DNA of 64,000 nucleotides from Lysobacter lycopersici. GTDB lineage: Bacteria; Pseudomonadota; Gammaproteobacteria; Xanthomonadales; Xanthomonadaceae. Below the pieces are notes generated by a model, which saw only the letters and a list, made by a program, of their open reading frames with translations, made no database searches and was not told where the DNA came from. Below, in pieces: positions 17,960-27,376 of the stretch. Numbering within the stretch: position 1 is the stretch's first letter; the number at the start of each line of letters is the position of its first letter. The translations under genes were made by a program, and so were the position numbers. The stretch lies in assembly GCF_007556775.1 (NCBI RefSeq), contig NZ_CP041742.1:1373501-1437500 (forward strand), given 5' to 3'.

Positions 17960-19915
17960 ATGAGCGAACGCCCGGCCCCGGAACGCCTCGTCGACCTCGA
18001 CGCCGCCGTCGAGGCGATGCTCGCGCGTATCGCCGGCCCGCTCAAGCTCGGTGTGCCGCTGGGCATGGGCAAGCCGCACCGCCTGCTCAATGCGCTGTAC
18101 GCGCGGGTGGAACGCGATCCGTCGCGGCCGTTGCACCTGTACACCGCACTGTCGCTGGATCCGCCGACCGCGGGTAGCGAACTCGAAGCGCGCTTCCTCG
18201 ATCCCTTCGTCGAGCGCATCTACGGCAAGGATTTCCCGCGCCTCGCCTACGTCGCCGCGCAGAAACGCGATGCCCTGCCCGCACACGTCGAGGTCGAGGA
18301 GTTCTACCTGCAATCCGGCGCGTTGCTGAAGTCCGCGCAGGCGCAGCGCCGCTACGCCAGTCTCAACTACACCCACGTCGCCGCCGCGCTCGCCGATCGC
18401 GGCATGAACGCGCTGGTGCAGAAGGTCGCGACCAACGCGGACGGCTCGCGCCTGTCCCTGTCCTGCAACCCGGACCTCACGTTCGACGCCATCGATGCCG
18501 TGGTCGCGCGCGGCCTGCCGCGGCCCTTGCTGGTCGCGGAGATCGATCCGCAGTTGCCGTGGATCGACGGCACCGCCGCGGTCGATGCGGACTTCTTCGA
18601 CATCATCGTTTCGCCTCCCGCACCATATCTGCAACTGTTCGCGCTGCCGCGGCAGCCGGTCGGCGATGTCGACTACGCCATCGGCCTCTACGCCAGCGCG
18701 CTGGTGCGCGACGGCGGCACGTTGCAGATCGGCATTGGTGCGCTGTCCGATGCGCTCTGCCATGCGCTGGTGCTGCGCCATGTCGACAATGCCGCCTATC
18801 GGCGTGTACTGCAGGCGCTGGATCCCGGGATCGAATCGCATCCGGCGGTGGTCGCCAGCGGTGGGCTGGGTCCGTTCGAACAGGGCCTGTTCGGCTGCAG
18901 CGAAATGCTCAACGAAGGCTTCCGCCTGCTGGTCGAGCGCGGCGTGATCCGCCGCCTCGTGGTCGACGACATCGACGTCATGCGCCGCATGGCCGACGGC
19001 GATGCGAGCGACGACGACCTCGCGCGGATGGAACGCGAAGGCCAGTTCCTGCACGGCGCCTTCTACCTCGGTTCGCCCGCGTTCTACGACTGGCTGCGCG
19101 ACATGCCGGAAGGCGAACGCCGCCGCATCGGCATGCGCCGGGTGAGCCAGGTCAACGACCTGTTCGGGGACGAGGCGCTGCAACGCCTGCAACGGCGTGA
19201 GGCGAGATTCTTCAATACCTGCATGATGGCGACCGCGCTCGGCGCCGCGATATCGGACAGCCTCGCCGACGGTCGGGTCGTGTCCGGCGTCGGTGGGCAG
19301 TACAACTTCGTGGCGATGGCGCACGAACTGCGCGACGCACGCTCGGTGCTGCTGCTGCGCGCCTTCCGCGACGAGGGCGGCGACGCGGTTTCCAACATCC
19401 GCTGGAACTACGGCGCGACGACCATCCCGCGCCACTTGCGCGATCTCTACATCACCGAGTACGGCATCGCCGACGTGCTCGGCAAGGCCGACGAGGACTG
19501 CGTGATCGCAATGGCCGGCATCGCCGATTCCCGACATCAAGCGGCATTGATCGAACGTGCGAAACGCGAGCGCAAGCTGCGCGCGGATTTCGCGGCACCG
19601 GACGCATGGCGGCGCAACACCCCCGAACGCCTGTGCGCGGCGCTGGCGCCGTTCCGCAAGGACGGCACCCTGCCCGACTATCCGCTCGGCAGCGATTTCA
19701 CCGAAGTCGAACAGCGGCTGGTGCGCGCGCTGCAATGGCTGAAGGCCGGAACCGCTTCGACCGGCGGCAAGCTGCGCACCATCGCTGCCGCGCTTGCAAC
19801 GGGAAAGAGCGACGACCGCGAAGCGCTGCAACGCATGAAGCTCGATGCTCCGCGCGGATTGCGGGAATGGCTGGATGCGCGACTGGTATCGTTCGCGCTG
19901 TCGAAGACAGTCTAG
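17960..19915 (+). CDS. acetyl-CoA hydrolase/transferase family protein
   Basis: This 651-residue protein belongs to the CoA-transferase superfamily whose members move CoA between carboxylic acids or hydrolyse acyl-CoA. The C-terminal part (about 420-560) has the clear family blocks VSGVGGQYNFVAMAHELRDA and YITEYGIADVLGKADEDCV. The N-terminal half (PLGMGKPHRLLNALYARV, TLQIGIGALSDAL) is the matching first domain. It is longer than the usual 430-520 residues because of an inserted mid-region and a C-terminal extension. The acyl substrate is unknown. It ends with a 4-base convergent overlap with the FMN reductase gene. Confidence 0.82.
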   Translation: MSERPAPERLVDLDAAVEAMLARIAGPLKLGVPLGMGKPHRLLNALYARVERDPSRPLHLYTALSLDPPTAGSELEARFLDPFVERIYGKDFPRLAYVAAQKRDALPAHVEVEEFYLQSGALLKSAQAQRRYASLNYTHVAAALADRGMNALVQKVATNADGSRLSLSCNPDLTFDAIDAVVARGLPRPLLVAEIDPQLPWIDGTAAVDADFFDIIVSPPAPYLQLFALPRQPVGDVDYAIGLYASALVRDGGTLQIGIGALSDALCHALVLRHVDNAAYRRVLQALDPGIESHPAVVASGGLGPFEQGLFGCSEMLNEGFRLLVERGVIRRLVVDDIDVMRRMADGDASDDDLARMEREGQFLHGAFYLGSPAFYDWLRDMPEGERRRIGMRRVSQVNDLFGDEALQRLQRREARFFNTCMMATALGAAISDSLADGRVVSGVGGQYNFVAMAHELRDARSVLLLRAFRDEGGDAVSNIRWNYGATTIPRHLRDLYITEYGIADVLGKADEDCVIAMAGIADSRHQAALIERAKRERKLRADFAAPDAWRRNTPERLCAALAPFRKDGTLPDYPLGSDFTEVEQRLVRALQWLKAGTASTGGKLRTIAAALATGKSDDREALQRMKLDAPRGLREWLDARLVSFALSKTV

Positions 19916-20472
19916 CTGCGCTTGTCGCCGGCAAACGCAGCGAACCCGCGCACGAACTCCGCAAGCTGCGCGCGCACCTTGTCGTCGACCAGCTCGCCGT
20001 TCGCATCGAAGGCCTGCCCGGCGCGCGAGACGTAGAGCCGGCTGCCGGCCCAGAGATCAACCCCGAGTGTCTTCAGCACCGGCAGCCAGTGGTTCTGCGA
20101 CAGGATGGTGCCGAAGCCGCCGGGCGAAGCGCCGATCAGCGCGAAGGGCTTGCCGCCGAACAGTCGCGGGATGTCGCCGGCCGGGCGCGACAGCCAGTCG
20201 ATGCCATTCTTGAACACGCCGGGCACGCCGTTGTTGTATTCGGGCGTCACCAGCAGCACGCCGTCGCTGGCCGCGATCTTGTCCTTCAATGCCGACGCGG
20301 CTTCAGGGATCCCGTTCGTCGCCTCGACGTCGCCGTCGTACAGCGGGATGCCGTGCAGGGTCGCCATTTCGAGTTCGAAGCCATCGCCTGCGACCTGTTG
20401 CGCGGCGCGCAGCAACGCAGTGTTGAACGAACCGGCGCGCAGGCTGCCGGAGATGCCGAGGATCCTGGTCAT
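19912..20472 (-). CDS. NAD(P)H-dependent FMN reductase
   Basis: This 186-residue flavoprotein reduces quinones, azo compounds or metal ions such as chromate in relatives (ChrR/YieF, ArsH-type). The FMN phosphate loop is GISGSLRAGSFNTALLRAA and the dimer/flavin block is TPEYNNGVPGVFKNGIDWLSRP. ATG at 20472 overlaps the stop of the upstream pirin gene by four bases, which fixes the start and implies joint translation. Confidence 0.9.
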   Translation of the reverse strand: MTRILGISGSLRAGSFNTALLRAAQQVAGDGFELEMATLHGIPLYDGDVEATNGIPEAASALKDKIAASDGVLLVTPEYNNGVPGVFKNGIDWLSRPAGDIPRLFGGKPFALIGASPGGFGTILSQNHWLPVLKTLGVDLWAGSRLYVSRAGQAFDANGELVDDKVRAQLAEFVRGFAAFAGDKRS

Positions 20473-21389
20473 GTCGAGGCGCCTTCGTCCGAGGCGGAGT
20501 TGCCGAAGCGCAGGTGCAGGCCGGCGACATCCGGGGCGACGAGGCGCCGCAGTTTGGTGCCGGGCACTTCGCCGAAACGCTCGCCGTGGTTCCAGTCCCG
20601 CGTGGCCTGGACCATGTCTTCGGCGGTGCGCCCGACGAAGTTCCACCACAGCAGCACGTGCTCGCCCAGCGGTTCGCCACCGATCAACAGCAGCCGCGCG
20701 CCGGAATCGCATTCGATGCGCAGCGATTCGCGGCCGCTGCCGAGGTAGAGCAGCGTACCCGGCGCCAGCGATTCGCCTTCGACCCGGATTTCGCCCTCGA
20801 GGCACACGACCGCGTGTTCGAACTCCGCTTGAAGCGGCAAACTCGCCGCAGCCGCAGCATCGGCGCGCAAATCCGCGCCGAGCAGCGGACTGAACACTTG
20901 CGCCGGCGAGGTCGCACCGAGCCAATCGCCGACCAGCAGCGTGACATCGAAACCATCGCGTTCGATGCGCGGCAGTTCCGGGCAATGCTGGAACATCGGC
21001 GCCCGTTCGCGTTCGCCATCGGGCAACGCGATCCACAGCTGCACCAGCTGGTTGCGCCCGGCGCGATCGATCGGCGATTCCTCGGCATGGCTGATGCCGT
21101 GACCGGCGGTCATCACGTTGACCTGCCCGGGACGAATCGGCTGCCGGTTGCCGAGGCTGTCGCTGTGCAGGATCTCGCCTTCGATCATCCAGGTGAAGGT
21201 CTGCAAGCCGATGTGCGGATGCGGGCCGACCTGCACGCCGCCGCCGGCCGGATAATCGACCGGGCCGGCGTGGTCGAGGAAGCACCAGGCGCCGACCGTG
21301 CGCCGGTCGCGCGTGGGCAGCGTGCGCCGCACCGGAATGCCGCCGACATCGGCGATGTGCGCGGCGATGCGTTGTGTTTGCGGTTGCAT
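20469..21389 (-). CDS. pirin family protein (first copy)
   Basis: This 306-residue protein has the bicupin pirin fold. The N-terminal cupin keeps the metal ligands (GPHPHIGLQTFTWMIEGE and AGHGISHAEES). Bacterial pirins act as quercetin dioxygenases or as redox-sensing partners of metabolic enzymes; which applies here cannot be told. It lies in a minus-strand run of pirin, OsmC, pirin and FMN reductase, which suggests a response to quinones, flavonoids or oxidants. Confidence 0.9.
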   Translation of the reverse strand: MQPQTQRIAAHIADVGGIPVRRTLPTRDRRTVGAWCFLDHAGPVDYPAGGGVQVGPHPHIGLQTFTWMIEGEILHSDSLGNRQPIRPGQVNVMTAGHGISHAEESPIDRAGRNQLVQLWIALPDGERERAPMFQHCPELPRIERDGFDVTLLVGDWLGATSPAQVFSPLLGADLRADAAAAASLPLQAEFEHAVVCLEGEIRVEGESLAPGTLLYLGSGRESLRIECDSGARLLLIGGEPLGEHVLLWWNFVGRTAEDMVQATRDWNHGERFGEVPGTKLRRLVAPDVAGLHLRFGNSASDEGAST

Positions 21390-21418
21390 GCGCGATTCCC
21401 CCGTGTTTCAGCGCGAGC

Positions 21419-21823
21419 TTACGCCAGCGCGGTGTCGATGCGGATTTCGCCGGTCAGCACCTTGTGGATCGGACAGGCGTTCGCCGCGAGCAGCAGGCGA
21501 TGCCGCTGCGCATCGTCGAGTTCGCCAAACAGTTCGACCCGACGGCGGATGTCGGTGCCCGCTTCCGGCTTGCCGTCGGGGTTGAAGGCGAGTTCCACCT
21601 TCACCCCGGTCAGCGGCCATTGCTTGCGCTGCGCATACATCGTCACCGTCACCGCGGTGCAGGTGCCGAGCGCGGACAGCAGCAGGCGTTCCGGACTCGG
21701 CCCCGCATTCGCACCGCCGATGTCCTCGGGCTCGTCGCCCAGCCAGCGATGGCCGAGGTCGTCGGACAGTTCAACGGTGTAAGGCGTCGAACCGATGCTG
21801 GCGTGGACGATCGAAATTCCCAT
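21419..21823 (-). CDS. OsmC family peroxide-detoxifying protein
   Basis: This 134-residue protein reduces organic hydroperoxides in the OsmC/Ohr superfamily. Both conserved cysteines are present: C55 in [10 protein letters not shown] and C117 in [12 protein letters not shown]. The ATG at 21823 has a GAGGAG ribosome-binding site; the longer open frame upstream is the shadow of the second pirin gene. It lies 14 bases after that pirin gene and 29 bases before the first pirin gene, so a single transcript is likely. Confidence 0.9.
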   Translation of the reverse strand: MGISIVHASIGSTPYTVELSDDLGHRWLGDEPEDIGGANAGPSPERLLLSALGTCTAVTVTMYAQRKQWPLTGVKVELAFNPDGKPEAGTDIRRRVELFGELDDAQRHRLLLAANACPIHKVLTGEIRIDTALA

Positions 21824-21837
21824 GTCGCGCTCCTCAT

Positions 21838-22704
21838 TCAATCCATTTGCCCGAACTTGCCGCTGTTGAAATCGGCGATGGCCTGGATGATCTCCTGCTG
21901 CGAGTTCATCACGAACGGCCCGTAGCCGACCACCGGCTCGTCGATGGGTTCGCCGGCGAGCAGCAGCAGTTTCGCATCGCCATTGGCTTCGATCACGACA
22001 TCCGTGCCTTCGGTCGACAGTGTCGCCGCCTGCTTCTCGCGCAACACCTGCTCGCCGTTGACCATCACCGTGCCGGCGAGCACGACCAGCAGCGCGGTCC
22101 AGCCTTGCGGTTGCGGCAATGCGACCGATTTGCCGGACTTGAGCCGCACGTCCCAGACGTTCATCGGGCTGAAGGTATGCGCCGGGCCGCGATGGCCGTC
22201 GTAGTCGCCGGCGATCACGCGCAGCGTGCCGGCGTCGTTCGGCAACGCGACCGCGGGAATGTCCGCATCGACGATGCCCTGGTAGCCGGGCGCGGCCATC
22301 TTGTCCTTGGCCGGCAGGTTCACCCACAGCTGCACCATTTCGAACGGGCCGCCGCGCTTGGCGTATTCGGTGGAATGGAATTCCTCGTGCAGGATGCCGC
22401 TGCCCGCGGTCATCCACTGCACGTCGCCGCGACCGATCACGCCGCCCTTGCCGGTGGAATCGCGGTGCTCGACTTCGCCGTCGTAGACGATCGTGACGGT
22501 TTCGAAGCCGCGATGCGGATGCTGGCCGACACCGCGGCGATGCGTGGTCGGCTCGAACGTGGTCGGCGCCGCGTAATCGAGCAGCAGGAACGGGCTGCGG
22601 CCGGGCACGCCCGGACCGTCGTAGCCGAACATTCCGTGCACCGGGAATCCGTCGCCGACCCAGTGCCGCCCGGGCGCGGATCTGACTTCGAGGATCTTCT
22701 TCAT
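21838..22704 (-). CDS. pirin family protein (second copy)
   Basis: This 288-residue pirin has its metal-binding residues in [21 protein letters not shown] and [11 protein letters not shown]. It shares only the motif pattern with the other pirin and is not a recent duplicate. The ATG at 22704 has a GGAG site nearby and starts [22 protein letters not shown], the usual pirin opening. It heads the pirin-OsmC-pirin-reductase run. Confidence 0.9.
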   Translation of the reverse strand: MKKILEVRSAPGRHWVGDGFPVHGMFGYDGPGVPGRSPFLLLDYAAPTTFEPTTHRRGVGQHPHRGFETVTIVYDGEVEHRDSTGKGGVIGRGDVQWMTAGSGILHEEFHSTEYAKRGGPFEMVQLWVNLPAKDKMAAPGYQGIVDADIPAVALPNDAGTLRVIAGDYDGHRGPAHTFSPMNVWDVRLKSGKSVALPQPQGWTALLVVLAGTVMVNGEQVLREKQAATLSTEGTDVVIEANGDAKLLLLAGEPIDEPVVGYGPFVMNSQQEIIQAIADFNSGKFGQMD

Positions 22705-22888
22705 TGCGGGCTCCGATTTTGCTCCGGCCTTGGCCGGCAAGCCGGAACAATGCGGCTAGGGGCCGACGGAATCCAGCGTCAGGTGTGCGCCGGATCGTCC
22801 CATGGCTGGAACGATACAGCTGGGAGGGTGCAAATGGCTGTTTCCAGCACGTTGCGGACCTTGAACCTTGTCGAGATACTCCTGACAA

Positions 22889-23800
22889 ATGGACAAATCC
22901 AACGAACGCCGAGTGCACACCTTGCAGGCGATGCTGCTCGTGGGCACGTTTTCCGCATTGCCTTTGCTGGCAAACAACGCATGCAGCGATCCAATGCAAC
23001 CCATGCCGAAGGTCGGCGATGAGCACGAAATCATCAAGAGCTATGAAACTTCCGAGCAGTCCAGCGAGGGTTCCACGGGAAGCTCTCGTGGACGAGACGC
23101 CATCCTTGAGCGCGTGATCGGAATGCGCGATGGCGGTTTCGAGCTGGAATACGATCTTCCGAAAAGTGCCACGACAGATGACAGATCACGCAACTGGCAG
23201 TTTCCGGCACGTGTTTTCAGGTCGAAGAACGGTGCCATGCAGTTGGTCAACGACCGCGAGTTGGAAGCGCGTGCCGATGGTTGGCTCAAGGCAGCCGGAT
23301 TGACTCACGACGCCTGCGGGCGATGGATTTTCACATGGGACGCGTTTCGTATCGAATGCGATCCGCAGTCGGTCCTCAAGACATTGGAAGCTTTCGATCT
23401 GAGCTCCGCTGTTATCCGGGAAGGCGCCTCTTACCAGGACATCGAAGCCAAAAGCGCCGGAACATTGACGAGAAAAGCAACTGGGCCAAACGGTTCGACC
23501 TACACCGTTGTCATGGAGATCGATCCTGACGCGGTTCGTCGCGCTCGCGCCGATTCTGATGTCGTGGTCGGGGAGATCACGCAGAAACCAGTGACCCTCG
23601 ATGAAGCACTTCTGAAGCGGGCGAATGAAATCGTGACCGGGACCATTACAGTGACTTTCGATACTGACCTCACTGGAAATGTCCGGAGTCGAACCAAAGT
23701 GACCAAGGTGGAGACCAAAAATCCGGATGGCCGATCCGAAAGCCGGACATCTACAGAGACCGTCGAACGCCGACTTGTTTCGGAGTCCACTTCTCCTTGA
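22889..23800 (+). CDS. exported protein of unknown function
   Basis: This 303-residue protein is not recognised. It starts with a charged segment and a hydrophobic stretch ([17 protein letters not shown], about residues 12-28) typical of a signal peptide, though no lipobox is seen. The rest is polar with serine-rich ([16 protein letters not shown]) and threonine-rich tail parts and two cysteines near residue 143-156. Base composition is clearly less GC-rich than its neighbours and codon use looks different, which suggests recent transfer. It stands between the pirin cluster and a RAYT element and is closed by a strong terminator. A second ATG at 22934 is a possible start. Confidence 0.65.
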   Translation: MDKSNERRVHTLQAMLLVGTFSALPLLANNACSDPMQPMPKVGDEHEIIKSYETSEQSSEGSTGSSRGRDAILERVIGMRDGGFELEYDLPKSATTDDRSRNWQFPARVFRSKNGAMQLVNDRELEARADGWLKAAGLTHDACGRWIFTWDAFRIECDPQSVLKTLEAFDLSSAVIREGASYQDIEAKSAGTLTRKATGPNGSTYTVVMEIDPDAVRRARADSDVVVGEITQKPVTLDEALLKRANEIVTGTITVTFDTDLTGNVRSRTKVTKVETKNPDGRSESRTSTETVERRLVSESTSP

Positions 23801-23836
23801 CCAGAAATGTGGCCTGCTGGCCGATAGCGGATAAAA

Positions 23837-23868
23837 AACAAAACGGCGCCCTTAGGCGCCGTTTTGTT
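23837..23868. terminator. bidirectional Rho-independent terminator
   Basis: A long stem (acaaaacggcgcc / ggcgccgttttgt) with the loop CTTA is flanked by A-rich sequence on the left and T-rich on the right. It follows the unknown exported-protein gene by about 36 bases and can also stop transcription from the RAYT gene side. Confidence 0.85.
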
Positions 23869-23894
23869 GTCGCGAATACGGATCGATCAGAGCG

Positions 23895-23927
23895 AGGTAG
23901 GATGGGTTGAGCGCAGCGATACCCATC
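23895..23927. repeat. left REP-like inverted repeat of the first RAYT unit
   Basis: This 33-base sequence (beginning AGGTAGGATGGGTTG, ending ATACCCATC) is itself an imperfect palindrome. It is the exact reverse complement of 24474-24506 on the far side of the RAYT gene. It is bordered on its left by cgatcagagcg (23884-23894), a sequence repeated at 24517-24527. Confidence 0.85.
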
Positions 23928-23928
23928 T

Positions 23929-24459
23929 TCATGCTCTTTCTCCCATCGTGATTTCTTCGCAATCGCATGCCCAATCACACGGAAGGTCGCCGCGCTCGAT
24001 GAATCGGTGGATGGACGAATGCGGCCAATCCGCCGCACGTGCCACATACCCATGCTTCACGGGATTGATGTGGATGTAATCCACGTGCCGTTGCATGTCA
24101 ATCGCATCGCGGATTTCATGCTCCCAATAGCGTCGTTGCCAGATGCCTCGCTCGCCCTTGGCCATGCGGCTCACCGACCGCCGCTCGGTCCTTGGCATGG
24201 CGCGTGAGAAGCGGGTCTTGATCAAGCGCCAGCGCAGCGCGTAGTCCGCGTCATCCGGTGGCATGGTCCATACGGCATGCAGATGATCCGGCATGACGAC
24301 CATGGCATCGATGACGAAGGGATGTGCCGCCATCACGGCAGCAAACGCTTTGCGCAGAACCTCGACATGCGAGGTCAACAGTTTGCTGCGTCGGTTGGAC
24401 AGGTTCACCGTGAAGAAATAGGTGCTTCCCGGCGTCAGGCTGCGGCGATATTGGGTCAC
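23929..24459 (-). CDS. REP-associated tyrosine transposase (RAYT, Y1 family)
   Basis: This 176-residue protein is a Y1-type transposase of the RAYT/TnpA_REP group, which is thought to move REP palindromes by a single-stranded mechanism. The HxH metal motif is MPDHLHAVW and the catalytic tyrosine is most likely in HVDYIHINPVKHGYV. Length is full for the family. It starts MTQYRRSLTPGSTYFFTVNL. The gene sits between two perfect 33-base inverted repeats that resemble its REP substrate. Confidence 0.9.
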   Translation of the reverse strand: MTQYRRSLTPGSTYFFTVNLSNRRSKLLTSHVEVLRKAFAAVMAAHPFVIDAMVVMPDHLHAVWTMPPDDADYALRWRLIKTRFSRAMPRTERRSVSRMAKGERGIWQRRYWEHEIRDAIDMQRHVDYIHINPVKHGYVARAADWPHSSIHRFIERGDLPCDWACDCEEITMGERA

Positions 24460-24473
24460 GCTTCAAGACTAGC

Positions 24474-24506
24474 GATGGGTATCGCTGCGCTCAACCCATC
24501 CTACCT
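24474..24506. repeat. right REP-like inverted repeat of the first RAYT unit
   Basis: Exact reverse complement of 23895-23927 over all 33 bases. It lies 14 bases upstream of the RAYT start and 13 bases from the transketolase stop codon. Confidence 0.85.
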
Positions 24507-24519
24507 TTCTGACTCACGA

Positions 24520-26508
24520 TCAGAGCGCCTTCGCGACACCCACCACCCGCTCGACGGTGAAGCCGAAATGCGGCATCAACGCCTCGATCGGCGCGGACGC
24601 GCCGTAGCGTTCCATGCCGACCACCGCGCCATCGAGCCCGACGTACTTGCGCCAGAAATCGGCGGTGCCGGCCTCGATCGCGACACGCTTGCGCACTGAC
24701 TTCGGCAACACCGATTCGCGATACGCCGCATCCTGGCGATCGAACACGTCGGTCGAGGGCATGGACACCACTCGCACCTTGTCGCCGAGTTGCGCCGCCG
24801 CGCCCATCGCCAGGCCGACTTCCGAGCCGGTCGCGATCAGGATGACTTCCGGCGTTCCGACCGAATCCTTCAGCACGTAGCCGCCGCGCGCGATGTCCAG
24901 CAACTGGCCCTCGTCGCGCGGCTGGTGCGGCAACGTCTGCCGCGAGAACACCAGGCAGCTCGGGCCATCCTTGCGTTCGATCGCGCACTTCCACGCCATC
25001 GCCGATTCCACCGCGTCGCAGGGACGCCACACGTCATTGTTCGGGATGTAGCGCAGCGACGCGAGGTGCTCGACAGGCTGGTGGGTCGGGCCGTCCTCGC
25101 CGAGGCCGATGGAATCATGGGTGTAGACGTGGATCGCGTGCGCGCCCATCAGCGCGCTCATGCGCACGGCGTTGCGCGCGTAGTCGCTGAAAACCAGGAA
25201 CGTCGCGTCGTAGGGAATGAAACCGCCATGCAGCGCGAGGCCATTGCTGATCGCGGTCATCGCGAATTCGCGCACGCCGAAGTAGATGTAGTTCGCGTCC
25301 GCGTCATCGCTCGCGACCGACTTGCTGCCCTTCCACAACGTCAGGTTGGAATGCGCGAGGTCGGCGGAACCTCCGACCAGTTCCGGCAGCAGCGGCGCGA
25401 ACGCCTCGATCGCCATCTGCGAAGCCTTGCGCGAGGCGACGTTCGGGCCTTCGGCCTGCAGTTTCATCGCGTAGTTCAAGGCATCGGTGCGGAAACTTTC
25501 CGGCAGTTCCGCGTGCGAACGGCGGGTGAGTTCCGCGGCGGCGTCCGGATGGCGCTGCGCGTAGGCGTCGAACAGGTCGTTCCACTGGATTTCGCGCACC
25601 TTGCCGACGTCGCCGACCTTCCAGCCGTCGTAGATCGCCTGCGGGATCTCGAACGGCGCGTAAGGCCAGTTCAAGGCTTCGCGCGTCAACGCGATTTCGT
25701 CCTTGCCCAGCGGCGCGCCATGCGACGATTCCTTGCCGGCCTTATTCGGCGAACCGAAACCGATCGTGGTGCGGCAGCAGACCAGCGTGGGCTTGTCGGC
25801 CGACTTCAACGCGGTCTCGATCGCGGTCTTGATCTCGGTCGCGTCATGGCCATCGACGCCGCGGATCACGTTCCAGCCGTAGGCCTCGAAACGCGCCGGC
25901 GTGTCGTCGGTGAACCAGCCGTGCACGTCGCCGTCGATGCTGATGTGGTTGTCGTCCCAGAACGCGACGAGCTTGTGCAGGCCCCAGGTGCCGGCGAGAG
26001 AAGCCGCTTCATGCGAGACGCCTTCCATCAGGCAGCCGTCGCCGAGGAACACCCAGGTGCGGTGGTCGACGACCTCGAATTCGGGGCGGTTGAAGCGCTG
26101 CGCCAGCAGCTTTTCCGCGAGCGCGAAACCGACTGCGTTCGCCAGTCCCTGCCCGAGCGGGCCGGTGGTGGTTTCCACGCCGCAGGTCATGAAGTTCTCG
26201 GGATGGCCCGGCGTCTTCGATTCGAGCTGGCGGAAGCGCTTGAGGTCGTCGATCGACAGGTCGTAGCCGCTCAGGTGCAGCAGCGCGTACTGCAGCATCG
26301 AGCCGTGGCCGTTCGACAGCACGAAGCGATCGCGGTTGAACCAGCGCGGGTTCGCAGGGTTGTGCTGCAGGTAATCGTTCCACAACACTTCGGCGATATC
26401 GGCCATGCCCATGGGCATGCCCGGATGGCCGGAATTGGCGGCCTGCACCGCGTCGATGGCGAGGAAACGGATCGCGTTGGCGAGTTCGCGGCGGCTGGGC
26501 GTCGTCAT
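24520..26508 (-). CDS. tkt: transketolase
   Basis: This 662-residue thiamine-diphosphate enzyme moves two-carbon units in the pentose phosphate pathway. The N-terminal [22 protein letters not shown], the catalytic-histidine block [11 protein letters not shown], the diphosphate motif [13 protein letters not shown]...WDDN and the pyrimidine-domain block [17 protein letters not shown] are all present. ATG at 26508 starts the conserved [14 protein letters not shown]; the longer frame from 26709 runs into the toxin-antitoxin promoter. The stop codon lies within the sequence duplicated beside the RAYT unit. Confidence 0.96.
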   Translation of the reverse strand: MTTPSRRELANAIRFLAIDAVQAANSGHPGMPMGMADIAEVLWNDYLQHNPANPRWFNRDRFVLSNGHGSMLQYALLHLSGYDLSIDDLKRFRQLESKTPGHPENFMTCGVETTTGPLGQGLANAVGFALAEKLLAQRFNRPEFEVVDHRTWVFLGDGCLMEGVSHEAASLAGTWGLHKLVAFWDDNHISIDGDVHGWFTDDTPARFEAYGWNVIRGVDGHDATEIKTAIETALKSADKPTLVCCRTTIGFGSPNKAGKESSHGAPLGKDEIALTREALNWPYAPFEIPQAIYDGWKVGDVGKVREIQWNDLFDAYAQRHPDAAAELTRRSHAELPESFRTDALNYAMKLQAEGPNVASRKASQMAIEAFAPLLPELVGGSADLAHSNLTLWKGSKSVASDDADANYIYFGVREFAMTAISNGLALHGGFIPYDATFLVFSDYARNAVRMSALMGAHAIHVYTHDSIGLGEDGPTHQPVEHLASLRYIPNNDVWRPCDAVESAMAWKCAIERKDGPSCLVFSRQTLPHQPRDEGQLLDIARGGYVLKDSVGTPEVILIATGSEVGLAMGAAAQLGDKVRVVSMPSTDVFDRQDAAYRESVLPKSVRKRVAIEAGTADFWRKYVGLDGAVVGMERYGASAPIEALMPHFGFTVERVVGVAKAL

Positions 26509-26685
26509 GGGATGCGTGGGAACGGGCGGACGCGCATTGTCCCATTCCGGCCAAGGAAAACTCCCATTCGCCGAATCGCAAAACGCCGATCCTTTCGCGG
26601 AACGGCACGCGGCAACCTTCATGCATGCACAACGCCACCCGCGCTTTCCGTACGGCCCCGCCGCCGACTGGACTTGGAACCGAAA

Positions 26686-26708
26686 TGGTTGTAATTTGGT
26701 TTCAACCA
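26686..26708. promoter_or_regulatory. candidate operator of the toxin-antitoxin operon
   Basis: The inverted repeat TGGTTG (26686-26691) and CAACCA (26703-26708) with 11 bases between them sits 15 bases before the antitoxin ATG. FitA/VapB-type antitoxins bind such palindromes to repress their own promoter. A TTGGAA at 26674-26679 could be a -35 element; the AGAGG at 26712-26716 is the ribosome-binding site. Confidence 0.5.
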
Positions 26709-26723
26709 ACCAGAGGCACTGTC

Positions 26724-26969
26724 ATGCCCACGACGCTGACCCTGAAGAACATTCCCGACGAGGTGTACGAACGGCTCAAGGGCGCTGCAGCGATGCACCG
26801 CCGCAGCCTCAACAGCGAAGCCATCGTCTGCCTGGAAACGGTGCTGACGCCCGGCAGGATCGCGCCCGGGGAACGGCTGGCGCGCGCGCGCGCGCTACGC
26901 ACCGGGTTGAAGCCTGGCGCATTCGACGCGAAAGCCATCGATGCGCTGAAACGCCAGGGCCGCGCGTGA
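26724..26969 (+). CDS. FitA/VapB-like ribbon-helix-helix antitoxin
   Basis: This 81-residue protein has an N-terminal ribbon-helix-helix DNA-binding domain (TTLTLKNIPDEVYERLKGAA followed by HRRSLNSEAIVCLE) and a short C-terminal tail that would plug the toxin active site. ATG 26724 has an AGAGG ribosome-binding site. The GTG of the PIN-domain gene overlaps its stop (GTGA), the usual layout for a VapBC pair. Confidence 0.88.
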   Translation: MPTTLTLKNIPDEVYERLKGAAAMHRRSLNSEAIVCLETVLTPGRIAPGERLARARALRTGLKPGAFDAKAIDALKRQGRA

Positions 26970-27361
26970 TCGTGGTGGATTCCAACGTGCTGGCCTACCT
27001 GTACCTGCCGGGCGAATTCACTCCGGCCGCGGAACGCCTGCTGGAAACCGATCCGGACTGGCATGCACCCGTGCTGTGGCGAAGCGAGTTCCGCAACATC
27101 CTGGCCGGATGCATGCGTCGCGGCACCCTGACCTTCGAGCAGGCCGCCACTATCCAGCACGAAGCCGAATCGCTGCTCGACGGCGCGGAACACGAAACCG
27201 ATTCGAGACAGGTGCTGGAGCTGGTGCGCGACAGCGATTGCTCCGCCTACGACTGTGAATTCGTTGCCTTGGCGAAAACGCTCGGCGCGTCGCTAGCAAC
27301 GATGGACAACAAGTTGCTCAAGGCGTTCCCGCAAATCGCAAGGCCGCTGGCGAGCGTCTGA
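26966..27361 (+). CDS. VapC-like PIN-domain toxin
   Basis: This 131-residue protein is a PIN-domain ribonuclease, the toxin of a VapBC-type pair. Acidic active-site residues are seen in VIVVDSNVLAY (D5), RSEFRNILAG, SAYDCEFVALAKTLG and ATMDNKLLK. The start is GTG at 26966, overlapping the antitoxin stop by four bases; the longer open frame from 26405 is a shadow of transketolase and antitoxin. The usual target is tRNA, but this is family knowledge. It converges on the symporter gene with 15 bases between. Confidence 0.88.
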   Translation: MIVVDSNVLAYLYLPGEFTPAAERLLETDPDWHAPVLWRSEFRNILAGCMRRGTLTFEQAATIQHEAESLLDGAEHETDSRQVLELVRDSDCSAYDCEFVALAKTLGASLATMDNKLLKAFPQIARPLASV

Positions 27362-27376
27362 CGACGCTGTTCCGCC

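Noticed and set aside
17171..19831. 886-residue minus-strand frame opposite the CoA-transferase gene
   Set aside because: No conserved motifs; the plus-strand product has clear CoA-transferase family blocks.
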